Assembly (NCBI GenBank): GCA_026225395.1
Contig: JAMFSR010000019.1
Coordinates: 62,001-126,000 of the forward strand
DNA: 64,000 nucleotides
Direction: 5' to 3'
Origin: Granulicella sapmiensis
GTDB taxonomy: Bacteria > Acidobacteriota > Terriglobia > Terriglobales > Acidobacteriaceae
Part shown: piece after piece, positions 8,507-17,386 of the stretch
Layout: each line of letters begins with the position of its first letter
Numbering within the stretch: position 1 is the stretch's first letter
Program-made: the position numbers and the translations under genes
The notes under the pieces: generated by a model
Database searches by the model: none
The model's input: only the letters and a program-made list of their open reading frames with translations
What the model was told of the DNA's origin: nothing

Positions 8507-10273
8507 ATGCGGATGTTTTGGCTGGGAGCGATGGTGTTGGGTGTGGCACTGGCGGGTGCGCAGGTCCCGGCGCATCGTGGAGCTGCCGATGCGCGGTTGA
8601 AAACGATCTATAACGCTGAGGATGCCTGGCGGAAGGCGCAGCGGGGCGCTGAGGATGAGGACCATCCGGAGAAGATTCTGGCGGAGCTGCCGCGTGTGGA
8701 CGTGGCCACGCAGGAGGCGCAGTTGAAGCACTGGCAGGGGGTGCTGCGACAGTTGGATGGGGTGAGGGTTGCGGAGTTGTCGGCGGATGAGCGGGTGAAC
8801 TTTGAGGTGTTTCGGGCGCAGATTGTGGTGCTGGTGAATGCGCAGAAGTTCCGGGAGTATGAGCGACCGGCGAACTCGGACTCTACGTTCTGGTCGGATG
8901 AGGAAGAGGTAACGCGGCAGCCGTTCAAGACTCCGGACGACTATAGAAATTATGTGCAGCAGTTAACCGATATTCCGCGCTACTTTGCGGAGAGTGTCGA
9001 TGAGATGCGGGCAGGACTGGCGCGTGGTTTTACACCGCCGAAGGCGACGCTGATGGGCCGCGACGCATCGCTCGAGCCGATGGCTGAGGCGAAGAATGCC
9101 GAGAGCACGATCTACTTCAAGCTGCTGGAGAAGATGCCTGCGTCGATTTCTCCGGCAGAGCAGAAGAAGCTGCGGGATGAGGCTGCGGCGACGATCATGA
9201 ACGGGTTGGTCCCGGCGTATGCGTCGCTGCTGAAGTTCTGGCGAGACGAGTATGTGCCGCATGCGCAGGTATCGTTGGCGGCCGAGGCTCTGCCGGATGG
9301 CAAGGCGTACTACCAGTCGAAGATTCTGGAGTTCACGACGCTGACGCTAACGCCCGATGAGATTCATGCGATCGGGTTGAAGGAGATGGCGGGCATTCAT
9401 GCGGAGATGCTGACCGCGATGAAGGCCAGCGGGTTCAAGGGGGATCTGCCCGCGTTCCTGAAGTTCCTGCGCAGCGATCCGCAGTTTTATGCGAAGACCC
9501 CGGAAGAGTTGTTGATGCGGTCGGCGTGGGTCGCGAAGGAGTTCGATGGTGTGGCGGGGCAGTACTTTGGGTATCTGCCGCGGGAGCGGTTTGCGATCAA
9601 GCCGGTGGCGCCGGAGATTGCGCCGTTTTATACGTCGGCGCGTGGTGGGCCGGGGGAGTATCTGGTGAATACGTACGATCTGCCGTCGCGGGGGTTGTAC
9701 TCCATGCCGGCGCTGACGCTGCATGAGTCGGCGCCGGGGCATGCGTTCCAGTTGCCGATTGCGGAAGAAGTGATCAAGGCGCGGAAGCTGCCGAAGTTCC
9801 GCAACGTGTATATCTCAGCCTATGGCGAAGGTTGGGCGCTGTACTGCGAGCGGTTGGGCAGCGAGATGGGGATGTATCACACACCGTATGAGACGTTCGG
9901 GATGCTGAGCTACCAGGCATGGCGCGCGGCGAGGCTGGTTGTGGATACGGGCGTGCATGCGCAGGGATGGACGCGCGAGCAGGCACAGCAGTATCTGCGG
10001 GACAACACTGCGTTGAGCGACCATGAGATTGAGACGGAGGTGGATCGTTACATCTCGTGGCCGGGGCAGGCGCTGAGTTACTACCTGGGCGAGATGGCGA
10101 TTGAGAAGGCTCGACGTAAGGCCGAGGCCGCGCTGGGGCCGAAGTTCAATGTAAGGGCGTTCCACGATGCGGTGCTGGAACTGGGGTGTGTGCCGCTGCC
10201 GGTGCTTGAAGAGCATATTGAAGCGTTTATTGCGAAGGGTGGAGTGGGGCCTTATCCGGAGATGGAGCAGTAA
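8507..10273 (+). CDS. DUF885 family protein, putative secreted metallopeptidase
   Basis: 588-residue protein with a signal peptide ending AGAQ near residue 18. The family hallmark HESAPGH is at residues 406-412 and resembles a zinc-binding HExxH-type motif; DUF885 members are usually annotated as putative zinc peptidases, but few have been tested. The start at ATG 8507 has GGGAGA 6 nt upstream; the GTG at 8504 is too close to that site. It is a single gene, divergent from the toxin-antitoxin operon. Confidence 0.8.
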   Translation: MRMFWLGAMVLGVALAGAQVPAHRGAADARLKTIYNAEDAWRKAQRGAEDEDHPEKILAELPRVDVATQEAQLKHWQGVLRQLDGVRVAELSADERVNFEVFRAQIVVLVNAQKFREYERPANSDSTFWSDEEEVTRQPFKTPDDYRNYVQQLTDIPRYFAESVDEMRAGLARGFTPPKATLMGRDASLEPMAEAKNAESTIYFKLLEKMPASISPAEQKKLRDEAAATIMNGLVPAYASLLKFWRDEYVPHAQVSLAAEALPDGKAYYQSKILEFTTLTLTPDEIHAIGLKEMAGIHAEMLTAMKASGFKGDLPAFLKFLRSDPQFYAKTPEELLMRSAWVAKEFDGVAGQYFGYLPRERFAIKPVAPEIAPFYTSARGGPGEYLVNTYDLPSRGLYSMPALTLHESAPGHAFQLPIAEEVIKARKLPKFRNVYISAYGEGWALYCERLGSEMGMYHTPYETFGMLSYQAWRAARLVVDTGVHAQGWTREQAQQYLRDNTALSDHEIETEVDRYISWPGQALSYYLGEMAIEKARRKAEAALGPKFNVRAFHDAVLELGCVPLPVLEEHIEAFIAKGGVGPYPEMEQ

Positions 10274-10344
10274 GAGTGCGAGCGCTGCATTGCGTGATCC
10301 GTTGATTCTTGCGACAGTGGTTGGGTCGTAAAGGGTGATGGTGC

Positions 10345-11706
10345 ATGAGCAGCGAATGGAGCAGGCGGCGTTTTCTTGGTGGAGCAGTGGGGGCGGCAGC
10401 GCTCGCGCTTGGTAATGGGGTGCCCGTGCTTGCGGAAAGGCCTTCGCCTTTGCGCGGGCGGTTTCTGACACATGTGTCGATTGTGCGCGTGAACCAGATC
10501 GAGGTGAGGCCGGACCGGTCGATCGGGCTGGATGAGGCTGGGGACAATAGCTCGGATAAGATTCGGTCGCGGCGTGAGGCGTTTGCGCGGGGATGTCCTG
10601 ACGGCAAGATGACGTGGGCGATCAGCTGGCTGGCGTTGAACGACAGCCGCGCGGAGTACAAGGAAGCGCGGCGTTTGCTGGCGGAGTATCACGCACGCTA
10701 TGGCGATGAGATTACGTTTATCCCCGGTGGGTACTTTGCGCCGATGTTCAATACGCGTGACGAGATCCGGAAGAACATCCATGCGGCGCTGGCGATGATC
10801 TCAATCATGGTGGGTGGAGGGTATCGGCCGCAATGCCTTGTGGCCGGTTATATGGATGCGGAGAATCAGCGGCTGCTCGCGGCGGATGAAGGCATTCATG
10901 TGTGCCAGGGGCAGATATGGAGCCAACATGGGATCGATAACGGTGATGGCGATGGAGGGATTTGCTATCCGTACTATCCGAGCCGCGAGCATTATCTGAA
11001 GCCTGCGCAGGGGGCGGCGGACTTTATCGACTGCGTGTGTCTCGATGGATGGACGTGTGATTTTCTTACGGCGCGTCGCGAGGGGTTTCAGGGTGGGTTC
11101 AACAGCAGGCTAGGTGTCGGGCCGATTGAGTCGGTGGGCAACCTGGGTAAGGTTGTGGGCCGCAGGGAGATGATGGACACCACGGCGGTACACTTCGATG
11201 GTGGCCATGCGTTCAATAACTTTGGATGGGTGACGGCGATCTGGGAGGTTTCGATTGGGCATGATGAGGACCTGACTTATTGGCTCCAGGCTGTGCGGGA
11301 TCGATGGCCGGATACGCAGGTGATTACCGAAGGCGCGTTCGGCATGGAGTGGCGTGCGCATACGCCGAACAATGCTGCGCTCAACTATCGGTTCGATGCC
11401 AAGGGGACGGGTGCGCCGGGTTCTGAAGCGAACCTTGAGATTGAGTGGTTCATGAACCGTGAGTTTCGGCTGGCGCTGTTGCGTGACTGGACTAAGGACG
11501 GCGAGCCGGTTGCGATCGACTTTACGCGGTACGACCTGAAGGCGGAAGAGCCGCAGGGCTTGCAACGTGAGTGGAGTCTGATGAATGTGCTGAATCAGAA
11601 AGACCTGCGGCCGCAGGATAAGCCAACTCCACTGCAACAGCTCAGTGCTGACGACCAGCGGCGTATCTATAAGCGTTATCCGCAACTGAAACCTCGAACG
11701 GTGTAA
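10345..11706 (+). CDS. Tat-exported protein of unknown function
   Basis: 453 residues. The N-terminus has a twin-arginine signal (WSRRRFLGG) and a hydrophobic stretch ending VPVLA. The body has scattered acidic and aromatic motifs (MTWAISWLALND, FIPGGYFAPMFNTRDE, VHFDGGHAFNN, ITEGAFGMEW) that suggest a sugar-active barrel fold of the polysaccharide deacetylase or DUF3863 kind, but I cannot assign a family firmly. It lies 21 nt before the pectin-type esterase at 11728 and is probably co-transcribed with it, which supports a role in polysaccharide breakdown. Confidence 0.6.
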   Translation: MSSEWSRRRFLGGAVGAAALALGNGVPVLAERPSPLRGRFLTHVSIVRVNQIEVRPDRSIGLDEAGDNSSDKIRSRREAFARGCPDGKMTWAISWLALNDSRAEYKEARRLLAEYHARYGDEITFIPGGYFAPMFNTRDEIRKNIHAALAMISIMVGGGYRPQCLVAGYMDAENQRLLAADEGIHVCQGQIWSQHGIDNGDGDGGICYPYYPSREHYLKPAQGAADFIDCVCLDGWTCDFLTARREGFQGGFNSRLGVGPIESVGNLGKVVGRREMMDTTAVHFDGGHAFNNFGWVTAIWEVSIGHDEDLTYWLQAVRDRWPDTQVITEGAFGMEWRAHTPNNAALNYRFDAKGTGAPGSEANLEIEWFMNREFRLALLRDWTKDGEPVAIDFTRYDLKAEEPQGLQREWSLMNVLNQKDLRPQDKPTPLQQLSADDQRRIYKRYPQLKPRTV

Positions 11707-11727
11707 GAACGTATGGAGAGCATGCAA

Positions 11728-12468
11728 ATGTATGGGCGATGGTTGAGTGGTGTATGTGTAGGTGTGTTGATGGCCGGCGGCTGTGCGTTGGCGCAACAGG
11801 TGATCGACGACAAGACAGTGGCGTCGAAGACGCAGCGGATTGTGCTGGTGGGCGATTCGACGATGAATCATTCGACCGGGTGGGGCAGTGGGTTCTGCGA
11901 TGACCTGGCGGGTGACGTGGAGTGCATGAACTCGGCGCGGAACGGGCGGAGCTCCAAGAGCTACAGAACGGATGGTTTGTGGGCGCGTGCGCTGGCGTTG
12001 AAGCCCAACTATATGCTGATCAGCTTTGGCGCGAACGATACGCCAGGCAAAGGGCCGGAGCGGGAGACCGATCCGAAGACGACGTTCTACGCGAACATGA
12101 AGGCTTACGTGATGGAGGCAAGAGCCGCCGGTGCTACGCCGGTGCTGGTGACTCCGATGGAGAGCCGCAAGTATGACAAAGATGGCAAGCTGGTGCACAG
12201 CCTGGATGGCTATGCCGAGGCCATTCGAAAAGTGGGTGCGGATACGGGCGCGCCGGTGATCGATCTTTATGCCAAGAGCACGGAGTATCTGGAGACGCTG
12301 ACGCAGGAGCAGGCCGACGAGCTGGACCATGTCGATCCAACGATGCCGAAGGTGGTGGATCGGACGCACCTCAACCGCAAGGGGTCGGCGATGTTTGGTG
12401 CGCTGGTGGCGGAGGGGTTGACGACAGCGGTGCCGGGGCTGGCGAAGTCGGTGCGGGTGCAGCAGTAG
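11728..12468 (+). CDS. Rhamnogalacturonan acetylesterase-like SGNH hydrolase
   Basis: Secreted esterase of the CE12/RGAE group, expected to remove acetyl groups from pectic rhamnogalacturonan. SGNH blocks are clear: GDST with the nucleophile Ser, NSARNGRSS, FGANDTP, and a C-terminal DRTHLN with the Asp-His pair. A signal peptide ends GGCALAQ. In-frame ATGs occur at 11713, 11722 and 11728; only 11728 is well spaced from GGAGAG (11715-11720). It follows the Tat-exported protein in an apparent two-gene operon. Confidence 0.85.
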   Translation: MYGRWLSGVCVGVLMAGGCALAQQVIDDKTVASKTQRIVLVGDSTMNHSTGWGSGFCDDLAGDVECMNSARNGRSSKSYRTDGLWARALALKPNYMLISFGANDTPGKGPERETDPKTTFYANMKAYVMEARAAGATPVLVTPMESRKYDKDGKLVHSLDGYAEAIRKVGADTGAPVIDLYAKSTEYLETLTQEQADELDHVDPTMPKVVDRTHLNRKGSAMFGALVAEGLTTAVPGLAKSVRVQQ

Positions 12469-12510
12469 CGGGATCAACCCTTTAAGGACTGATGCCATCT
12501 TATTTCTTGT

Positions 12511-12546
12511 ATTCTGTAATTTCTGTATATACTGAAATTACAGAAT
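12511..12546. promoter_or_regulatory. 36-bp palindromic operator over the gbsR-like promoter
   Basis: Arms TTCTGTAATTTC (12512-12523) and GAAATTACAGAA (12534-12545) are exact inverse complements; the outer A/T pair and four inner pairs also match, leaving one mismatch in 18 pairs. A -10-like TATACT (12528-12533) lies in the centre. The site is 15 nt before the regulator ATG, as expected for autorepression by a dimer. Confidence 0.75.
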
Positions 12547-12560
12547 CGAGAGAATATGCT

Positions 12561-13103
12561 ATGACGCTGACGAAGGCAATGCGGGAGTTCATCCTTCACT
12601 GGGGGGAGATGGGTAGCCGATGGGGCGTGAATCGCACCGTGGCTCAGGTACATGCGCTGTTGTATTTGTCAGCGGAGCCGCTGACTGCTGAGGACATTGC
12701 AGAAGCGCTTTCCGTGGCGCGCTCCAACGTGAGCACCAGCCTGCGGGAGTTGCAGAACTGGCAGCTGGTTCAGGCGACTCACCAGATGGGCGATCGCCGC
12801 GATTTCTTTTCGACCTCGCACGATGTCTGGCAGTTGTTCCTGATTGTGATTCAGCAGCGGGTGGAGCGGGAGATTGAGCCGACCATTGCTGCGCTGGGCA
12901 GGCTTGCGGTGGAAGCACGTGCGGAGAAGCAGCCTGAGGTGACGGCACGGATCGTGGGTATGCACGCTTTTCTTGACGAGATGCATAGCTGGTATCAACA
13001 GATGACCAAGCTGCCGCCCAATACGCTGCGCAGGCTGGTGAACCTGGGTGCGGGTGTTACGAAGTGGTTGCCGGGCAAAGGCAAGCAAAAGGGGGAGAAA
13101 TGA
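12561..13103 (+). CDS. GbsR/MarR-type transcriptional regulator
   Basis: 180-residue winged-helix regulator. The N-terminal FILHWGEMGSRWGVNRTVAQ and LTAEDIAEALSVARSNVSTSLRELQ segment (about residues 9-75) matches the GbsR-type HTH; the C-terminal half is helical and probably mediates dimer formation or ligand binding. The ATG at 12561 is chosen over upstream possibilities because homology starts here and the upstream frame runs through the operator. Its stop overlaps the start of the methyltransferase (ATGA), so the regulator and enzyme form one unit under the palindromic operator at 12511-12546. Confidence 0.82.
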   Translation: MTLTKAMREFILHWGEMGSRWGVNRTVAQVHALLYLSAEPLTAEDIAEALSVARSNVSTSLRELQNWQLVQATHQMGDRRDFFSTSHDVWQLFLIVIQQRVEREIEPTIAALGRLAVEARAEKQPEVTARIVGMHAFLDEMHSWYQQMTKLPPNTLRRLVNLGAGVTKWLPGKGKQKGEK

Positions 13104-14023
13104 TTGCTACCGACGTTCATGGGTTGGAAGACGCTGGAGTGCAGACGGCTGCGAAGACGCAGGGTGTGCCGCGGATCGGGCTGGAACAGTATTACAGCGA
13201 AGCGGGTCCGGACTATGCAGCGTGGAGTCCAGAGTTCAATATGCACTTTGGCTACTACCGGGCCGGGACGAATCCGCTGAAGCGCGAGGCCATGCTGGAG
13301 CAGATGAATGCGGAGGTGCTGGCGCGGCTGCGAGTGGAGAAGCTCGCGGAGCCGAAGTTGCTCGATCTTGGCTGTGGTCTTGGCGGCACGTTGCGCAGCT
13401 TTGCGCGGCGTATGCCGAAGGTGCGGTTGCTGGGATTGACGCGTGTGCCGTGGCAGGTCAAGCGTGCTTCGACGTTGAATGAAGCAGCCGGGTGTGGGGC
13501 GCGTATGCGCGTGATCGAAGGCGACTACGAAGACACCATTTTGCCGCGCGGAAGCTATGACGGCGTGTACGCGCTGGAGAGCAGCTGTCATGCGCATGGA
13601 GCGGACAAGGGAGCGCTGCTCGCGGAGGCGTATCGTTTGCTGCGGCCCGGAGGGCGGCTTGTGGTTGCGGATGGGTTTCTTGGGGCAAGGCCGTTTGCAA
13701 GCGCGGTGCAGGAGCGCATCTATCGCAAGCTGTGCGAGTGCTGGGTGATCGAAGAGCTCGGCGAGCTCGACGCGTTTACGGTAAAGCTGGAGCAGCTAGG
13801 CTTTACGGATATCGCGGTGGAGCATCTGCAGTTGCGTGTGGCGCCATCGGTGGCGCATGTGCCTTGGGTGACGCTTAAGTTCCTGCTGACGGATGTTGTG
13901 TTCGGCAAAAAGAAGATGACACGTGCGCGATGGAACAACGTGCTGGCGCCGGTGCTGCTGCCGCTGGTGAGCGCGCCGCTGGGCCCGATGACGTACTGCA
14001 TGATTTCGGCGACGCGGCGATAA
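13100..14023 (+). CDS. SAM-dependent class I methyltransferase
   Basis: 307-residue methyltransferase. Motif I is LLDLGCGLGGTLRSFA; further blocks are VIEGDYED, YDGVYALESSCHA and LLRPGGRLVVADGF. The Y-Y-x-x-A-G start (QYYSEAGPDYAAWSPEFNMH) resembles enzymes that methylate tocopherol-like, sterol-like or small amine substrates, but the substrate cannot be read from sequence. The ATG overlaps the regulator stop by 4 nt and is preceded by GGGGGAG. GbsR-type regulators elsewhere respond to choline or betaine; whether this enzyme acts on such compounds is only a guess. Confidence 0.8.
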   Translation: MIATDVHGLEDAGVQTAAKTQGVPRIGLEQYYSEAGPDYAAWSPEFNMHFGYYRAGTNPLKREAMLEQMNAEVLARLRVEKLAEPKLLDLGCGLGGTLRSFARRMPKVRLLGLTRVPWQVKRASTLNEAAGCGARMRVIEGDYEDTILPRGSYDGVYALESSCHAHGADKGALLAEAYRLLRPGGRLVVADGFLGARPFASAVQERIYRKLCECWVIEELGELDAFTVKLEQLGFTDIAVEHLQLRVAPSVAHVPWVTLKFLLTDVVFGKKKMTRARWNNVLAPVLLPLVSAPLGPMTYCMISATRR

Positions 14024-14087
14024 AAGCAAGGCGATGATGAAATGCAGTCGGCCATTGGGTTCAGTTTGATCTGGATACACTGGACCC

Positions 14088-15110
14088 ATGAAGTATTTGA
14101 AGCTTCTTGCGGCGCTCCTCTTCGCCTGCTTTGCCATCGTTGCTGCAGGCGTGGCTTACAACGCGCTTAGTCTCAGACACTATCGCAAGCTTGCTGGCGT
14201 GCCGGGCAAGCTCTACAACGTGGATGGGTATGCGATGCACCTGTACTGCACGGGGCAAGGCGTTCCAACCATCGTTCTCGATACCGGACTTGGGGATGAC
14301 TTCACGATCTGGGCGAAGGTTCAGCCGGAGCTATCGAAGGTGACGCGTGTGTGCGCGTACGATCGAGCAGGCTTTGGCTGGAGCGAAACCAGACCCGGAG
14401 TGCAGGACGCGAATGCCATCGCGGCGCAGCTGCATCAACTCCTTGCGGTAGCCGATGTCCAGCGTCCCTTCATCCTTATGGGACATTCGATCGCGGGCCT
14501 TCATCTTCGGTCCTATGCGGCGCAGTATCCGGCCGATCTTGCAGGGCTGATTTTTGTGGATGGCGCCACGCCACTCCAGGACGACCGAGTGCCGCACGAG
14601 TTGGTGATGATCCAGGATGAGCAGCGCAAAGAGATGCCATGGCAGAAATTGCTCATGACGCTGGGCTGGTACCGGGCAAAAGGACTTTGTACAGACGTGC
14701 CTGCGGGGTTTGAGCGCGACAGTCTTTGGATCAAGGCGGACTCCTGCGTGCCTTCGCAGATGACGGCTATTGAACGCGAGCTGGACGCGGAGCGAGCGTC
14801 CGGAGAAGAGACGCTGCATGCAGGACCTTTCGGTTCGCTGCCGATTCTTATCTTCTCCCGCGACCCTGCGGTGCTTGCTCCTAACTGGCCGCCGGCAGTG
14901 TCGAAGGCGAACGCTGTCGTGTGGAACCAGATGCAGGAAGAAGCGAAGGGTCTTTCCAGCCAGAGCCGTCGCATTATCGCGAAGGGTAGCGACCACTATG
15001 TGCATATTGACCGTCCCGACCTGATTAATAAGGAAGTCCCGGCTTTCGTTCTGCAGATTCGGCAACACCTATTTCCGGCCGCCCAAAACCATACCACCAC
15101 CGTGGAGTAA
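14088..15110 (+). CDS. Alpha/beta hydrolase, membrane-anchored or exported
   Basis: 340 residues with an N-terminal hydrophobic segment (about residues 4-25) that may be a signal anchor. The fold is clear: VLDTGLGDD as oxyanion region, YDRAGFGWSE, nucleophile elbow GHSIAG, and a late His in KGSDHYVHID. The acid residue is probably the Asp of IFSRDP. It is complete, unlike the hydrolase remnant at 15141-15891. The substrate is unknown. It is followed by a convergent gene cluster. Confidence 0.8.
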   Translation: MKYLKLLAALLFACFAIVAAGVAYNALSLRHYRKLAGVPGKLYNVDGYAMHLYCTGQGVPTIVLDTGLGDDFTIWAKVQPELSKVTRVCAYDRAGFGWSETRPGVQDANAIAAQLHQLLAVADVQRPFILMGHSIAGLHLRSYAAQYPADLAGLIFVDGATPLQDDRVPHELVMIQDEQRKEMPWQKLLMTLGWYRAKGLCTDVPAGFERDSLWIKADSCVPSQMTAIERELDAERASGEETLHAGPFGSLPILIFSRDPAVLAPNWPPAVSKANAVVWNQMQEEAKGLSSQSRRIIAKGSDHYVHIDRPDLINKEVPAFVLQIRQHLFPAAQNHTTTVE

Positions 15111-15140
15111 GCTGCGCGAAAGCCTGCAGCCGATCGTTGC

Positions 15141-15891
15141 TTAGTCGCGAAGGAACATGGTGGTGTGTTCCACGAACAGCTCAGGGTATTGGAAGAGCGA
15201 GCCATGCGCGGCGTCGGGGTAGAGGATCAACTGCGCGTCCGGCAGGTTCTGCTCCAAATAGAACGAGTTGATGGTGTAGAAGATGATGTCGGATTTGCCG
15301 CCGACGATCAGGACCGACATTTTGATGTCCTTGAGATAGGCGAAACGTTCGCCGGCGGGTTTGCCCCATTCCTGGAGAGCGGCGAACTGCGCGGGCTGAA
15401 CCTTCTCATTGATGGGCGTGTCGCGATTTTCTACGCGTGCGTCCCGGCGCTTGAGGAAGGCGCGTCCGGCAGCCTGACTCGCGGGCGACGCGGTGAAGAA
15501 GCCATCGATCCAGAAGTCATCCAGATTGCCGTATTTGTTGGTGAAGATGACTTGCGACTCCGGCGTTGTTGAAGAGAATGACTTCACGGTCCTTCGCGAA
15601 GCCGTCGGTAACCGAGGGGTCCCAGCTATCCATGTTGCCGAGAATGTGCGGAATGAAGACCAGCGGAATGCCTTGCTTTTTGCCGAAGCGGCGATAGGCG
15701 AAGCGGACGCCGTTGGCTTCGACGAACTGGGTGGGTGCGGTGTGATGCGTATAGAGTTCCATATCTGTGTTCCTTGCTTGCGTGCCGGTAAATGAACTTG
15801 TAGGAGGAAGCTGCGACTGTGCTAAAGGGCCCAGCCAGGGGCTGGCGAAAATGAGAGCGCCAGTCGTTTTCAGAAAATTGCGTCGAAGCAT
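15141..15891 (-). pseudogene. Alpha/beta hydrolase remnant, core deleted and frameshifted
   Basis: The N-terminal piece (15891 to stop at 15517) has a Tat-like signal (RRNFLKTTG) and the hydrolase start FGKKQGIPLVFIPHILGNMD to NNAGVAS. The C-terminal piece, in another frame to the stop at 15141, has FFTASPASQAAGRAFLKRR, VLIVGGKSDIIF and the catalytic His region YPDAAHGSLFQYPE. The middle third, which should carry the G-x-S-x-G nucleophile elbow and cap, is absent, and the two pieces are out of frame. A product could not be an active hydrolase. It is downstream of the SDR gene in the TetR-linked cluster. Confidence 0.8.
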
Positions 15892-15935
15892 TATGTCTTT
15901 CTCGATCTCCGGTCCTGGAAGGCTTTCGCCGCCTA

Positions 15936-16676
15936 CTAAATTCCAGCGCCGCCGGAAACGTAGAGGGTTTCTCCGGTGATCCAGCGAGCATCTTCTGAGG
16001 CAAGGAAGACGACAGGCATCGCAATATCGTCCGGTCGGCCTGCGCGTCCCAGTGGGGTCAATGCGATCATCTGCGTCTCAAATCCGCTTCCTGTAAGTCC
16101 AGATGCCTGGAGGCCCTCGGTGATCACCATTCCCGGGTTCACTGCATTGACACGGATCTTTCGCGGCCCGAGTTCCTTGGCTAGGGTTTTCGTGATCGTG
16201 TCTATGGCGCCCTTTGTACCTGCGTAAACACTCGCTGTCGGAGGCGCCATGGTGCTTACCACCGAGCTGAGATTGACGATGCTTCCGCCGGTTTCAGGAA
16301 AGAGCGGCAGAGCCAACTTTGTTACCAGCAGCAGTCCGAGGACATTCGTATTGAATTCACGTGCGAATTCTTCCGCAGTCACGTTCTCAATCGGTGCAAA
16401 TGCATAAACCCCGGCATTGTTGATCAAGATGTCGACCTTGCCATAGGCTTTCGCTGTCTGCTCGAAGAGAGAAACAATCTCATTCTCCTGCGCGACGCTT
16501 GCCTGCACGGCTATAGCTTTACCGCCTGCTTCTACGATCGAAGTAACTACAAGATCCGCGCCTTTCTTATCTGTCGCGTAATTCACAACAACGGAGGCGC
16601 CCTCTGCTGCGAGATGCCTGGCGATGGACGCTCCGATACCTTTTGATGCTCCAGTAACGACTGCAACCTTACCCAT
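15936..16676 (-). CDS. Short-chain dehydrogenase/reductase (FabG-like SDR)
   Basis: 246-residue classical SDR with NAD(P) motif TGASKGIG (residues 8-15), NNAG, catalytic Ser in NLSSV, and YAGTK for the Tyr and Lys. The C-terminal SGGAGI is typical of 3-oxoacyl-ACP reductase-like members, but this position in a TetR-controlled cluster suggests oxidation or reduction of a small xenobiotic or metabolite rather than fatty acid synthesis. It is intact while both neighbours in the cluster are broken. Confidence 0.85.
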   Translation of the reverse strand: MGKVAVVTGASKGIGASIARHLAAEGASVVVNYATDKKGADLVVTSIVEAGGKAIAVQASVAQENEIVSLFEQTAKAYGKVDILINNAGVYAFAPIENVTAEEFAREFNTNVLGLLLVTKLALPLFPETGGSIVNLSSVVSTMAPPTASVYAGTKGAIDTITKTLAKELGPRKIRVNAVNPGMVITEGLQASGLTGSGFETQMIALTPLGRAGRPDDIAMPVVFLASEDARWITGETLYVSGGAGI

Positions 16677-16780
16677 GATGGTTCTCTTTCTGTACGTGCG
16701 AGCCGCTGCGGCTTAGTGGCCTGCGGAGTGTATGGAGCGTGAGTTGTGCTGTAGACCTGCTTGACTGCCTTATCTTTGCG

Positions 16781-17244
16781 TCAGGACACGAGAGCGACGG
16801 CGGAGATTGCCAACCCAAGGGTGACTGCATCCTCAATAAGGGCAGCGGGAAGGTCGCGCGCAAACAGCCTTGCGCCGGCTGCTCTTGCCTTCGCCCCGCC
16901 AAGCGTGCGGCGATGCTTCCGGCTGCTGCGGCAATGACGCAGATGAGGAGGTGTTCCGTTGAGCGTCCAAGAGCAAACCCGCAAAGCGTACCCGTGACTA
17001 CGCGGGTGATGAACTGCGGAGGGATAAGACGGCTTGGAGTCTTTGGCAGCTTGTCGTTGACCATCTCGCCGATCGCCATCAGGCTCAGGATGTAGGGCGT
17101 GAAGGCGTAGCCGAGAAAGGCAAGCCACGTGTGCTCCAGGGGAAGGTATCCGAGGCGTGCAGCCCAGCTGACGATGGCGAGACCTGCAAGAGCGCGTAGC
17201 CCTGAAGCGGTTCCCAGAAAAAAGGCATTGATGAGAACAAACAT
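16781..17244 (-). pseudogene. DUF4126 family membrane protein, frameshifted
   Basis: The ATG at 17244 (GGAAG upstream) begins FFLGTASGLRALAGLAIVSW, typical of DUF4126. Reading stays good to about AAAAGSIA, then jumps frame: the expected continuation LGGAKARAAGARLFARDLPA with AALIEDAVTLGLAISAV lies in the next frame and stops at 16781. Adding one G in GCCGCACG near 16908-16911 restores a family-like IAGTLGG. As written, translation would run on in the wrong frame into the start of the SDR gene (to about 16669). It may be a true mutation or a sequencing error. Confidence 0.7.
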
Positions 17245-17277
17245 TGCGCTCTTCCTTTCATAACTTTGCTTCTGTGA

Positions 17278-17297
17278 GATACGCAACGGTTCGTATC
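17278..17297. promoter_or_regulatory. Putative TetR operator 1
   Basis: Inverted repeat GATACG-N8-CGTATC in the divergent gap between the DUF4126/SDR cluster and its TetR gene. Confidence 0.55.
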
Positions 17298-17316
17298 GTT
17301 TTTAGACTGAGGATAA

Positions 17317-17336
17317 GATACGCTGCGTAGCGTTAC
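17317..17336. promoter_or_regulatory. Putative TetR operator 2
   Basis: GATACG-N8-CGTTAC, the same layout as operator 1 with an imperfect right arm, 39 bp downstream of it. A nested ACGCT-GCGT-AGCGT palindrome occupies its centre. Confidence 0.45.
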
Positions 17337-17386
17337 GGATGCAATAATAAGAAGAAAGTATTTGCAGAGCCGGTTTGAGGATCACC

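Noticed and set aside
11110-12498. Minus-strand open frame of 462 codons
   Set aside because: Antisense to the Tat protein and esterase genes, compositionally biased, no family features.
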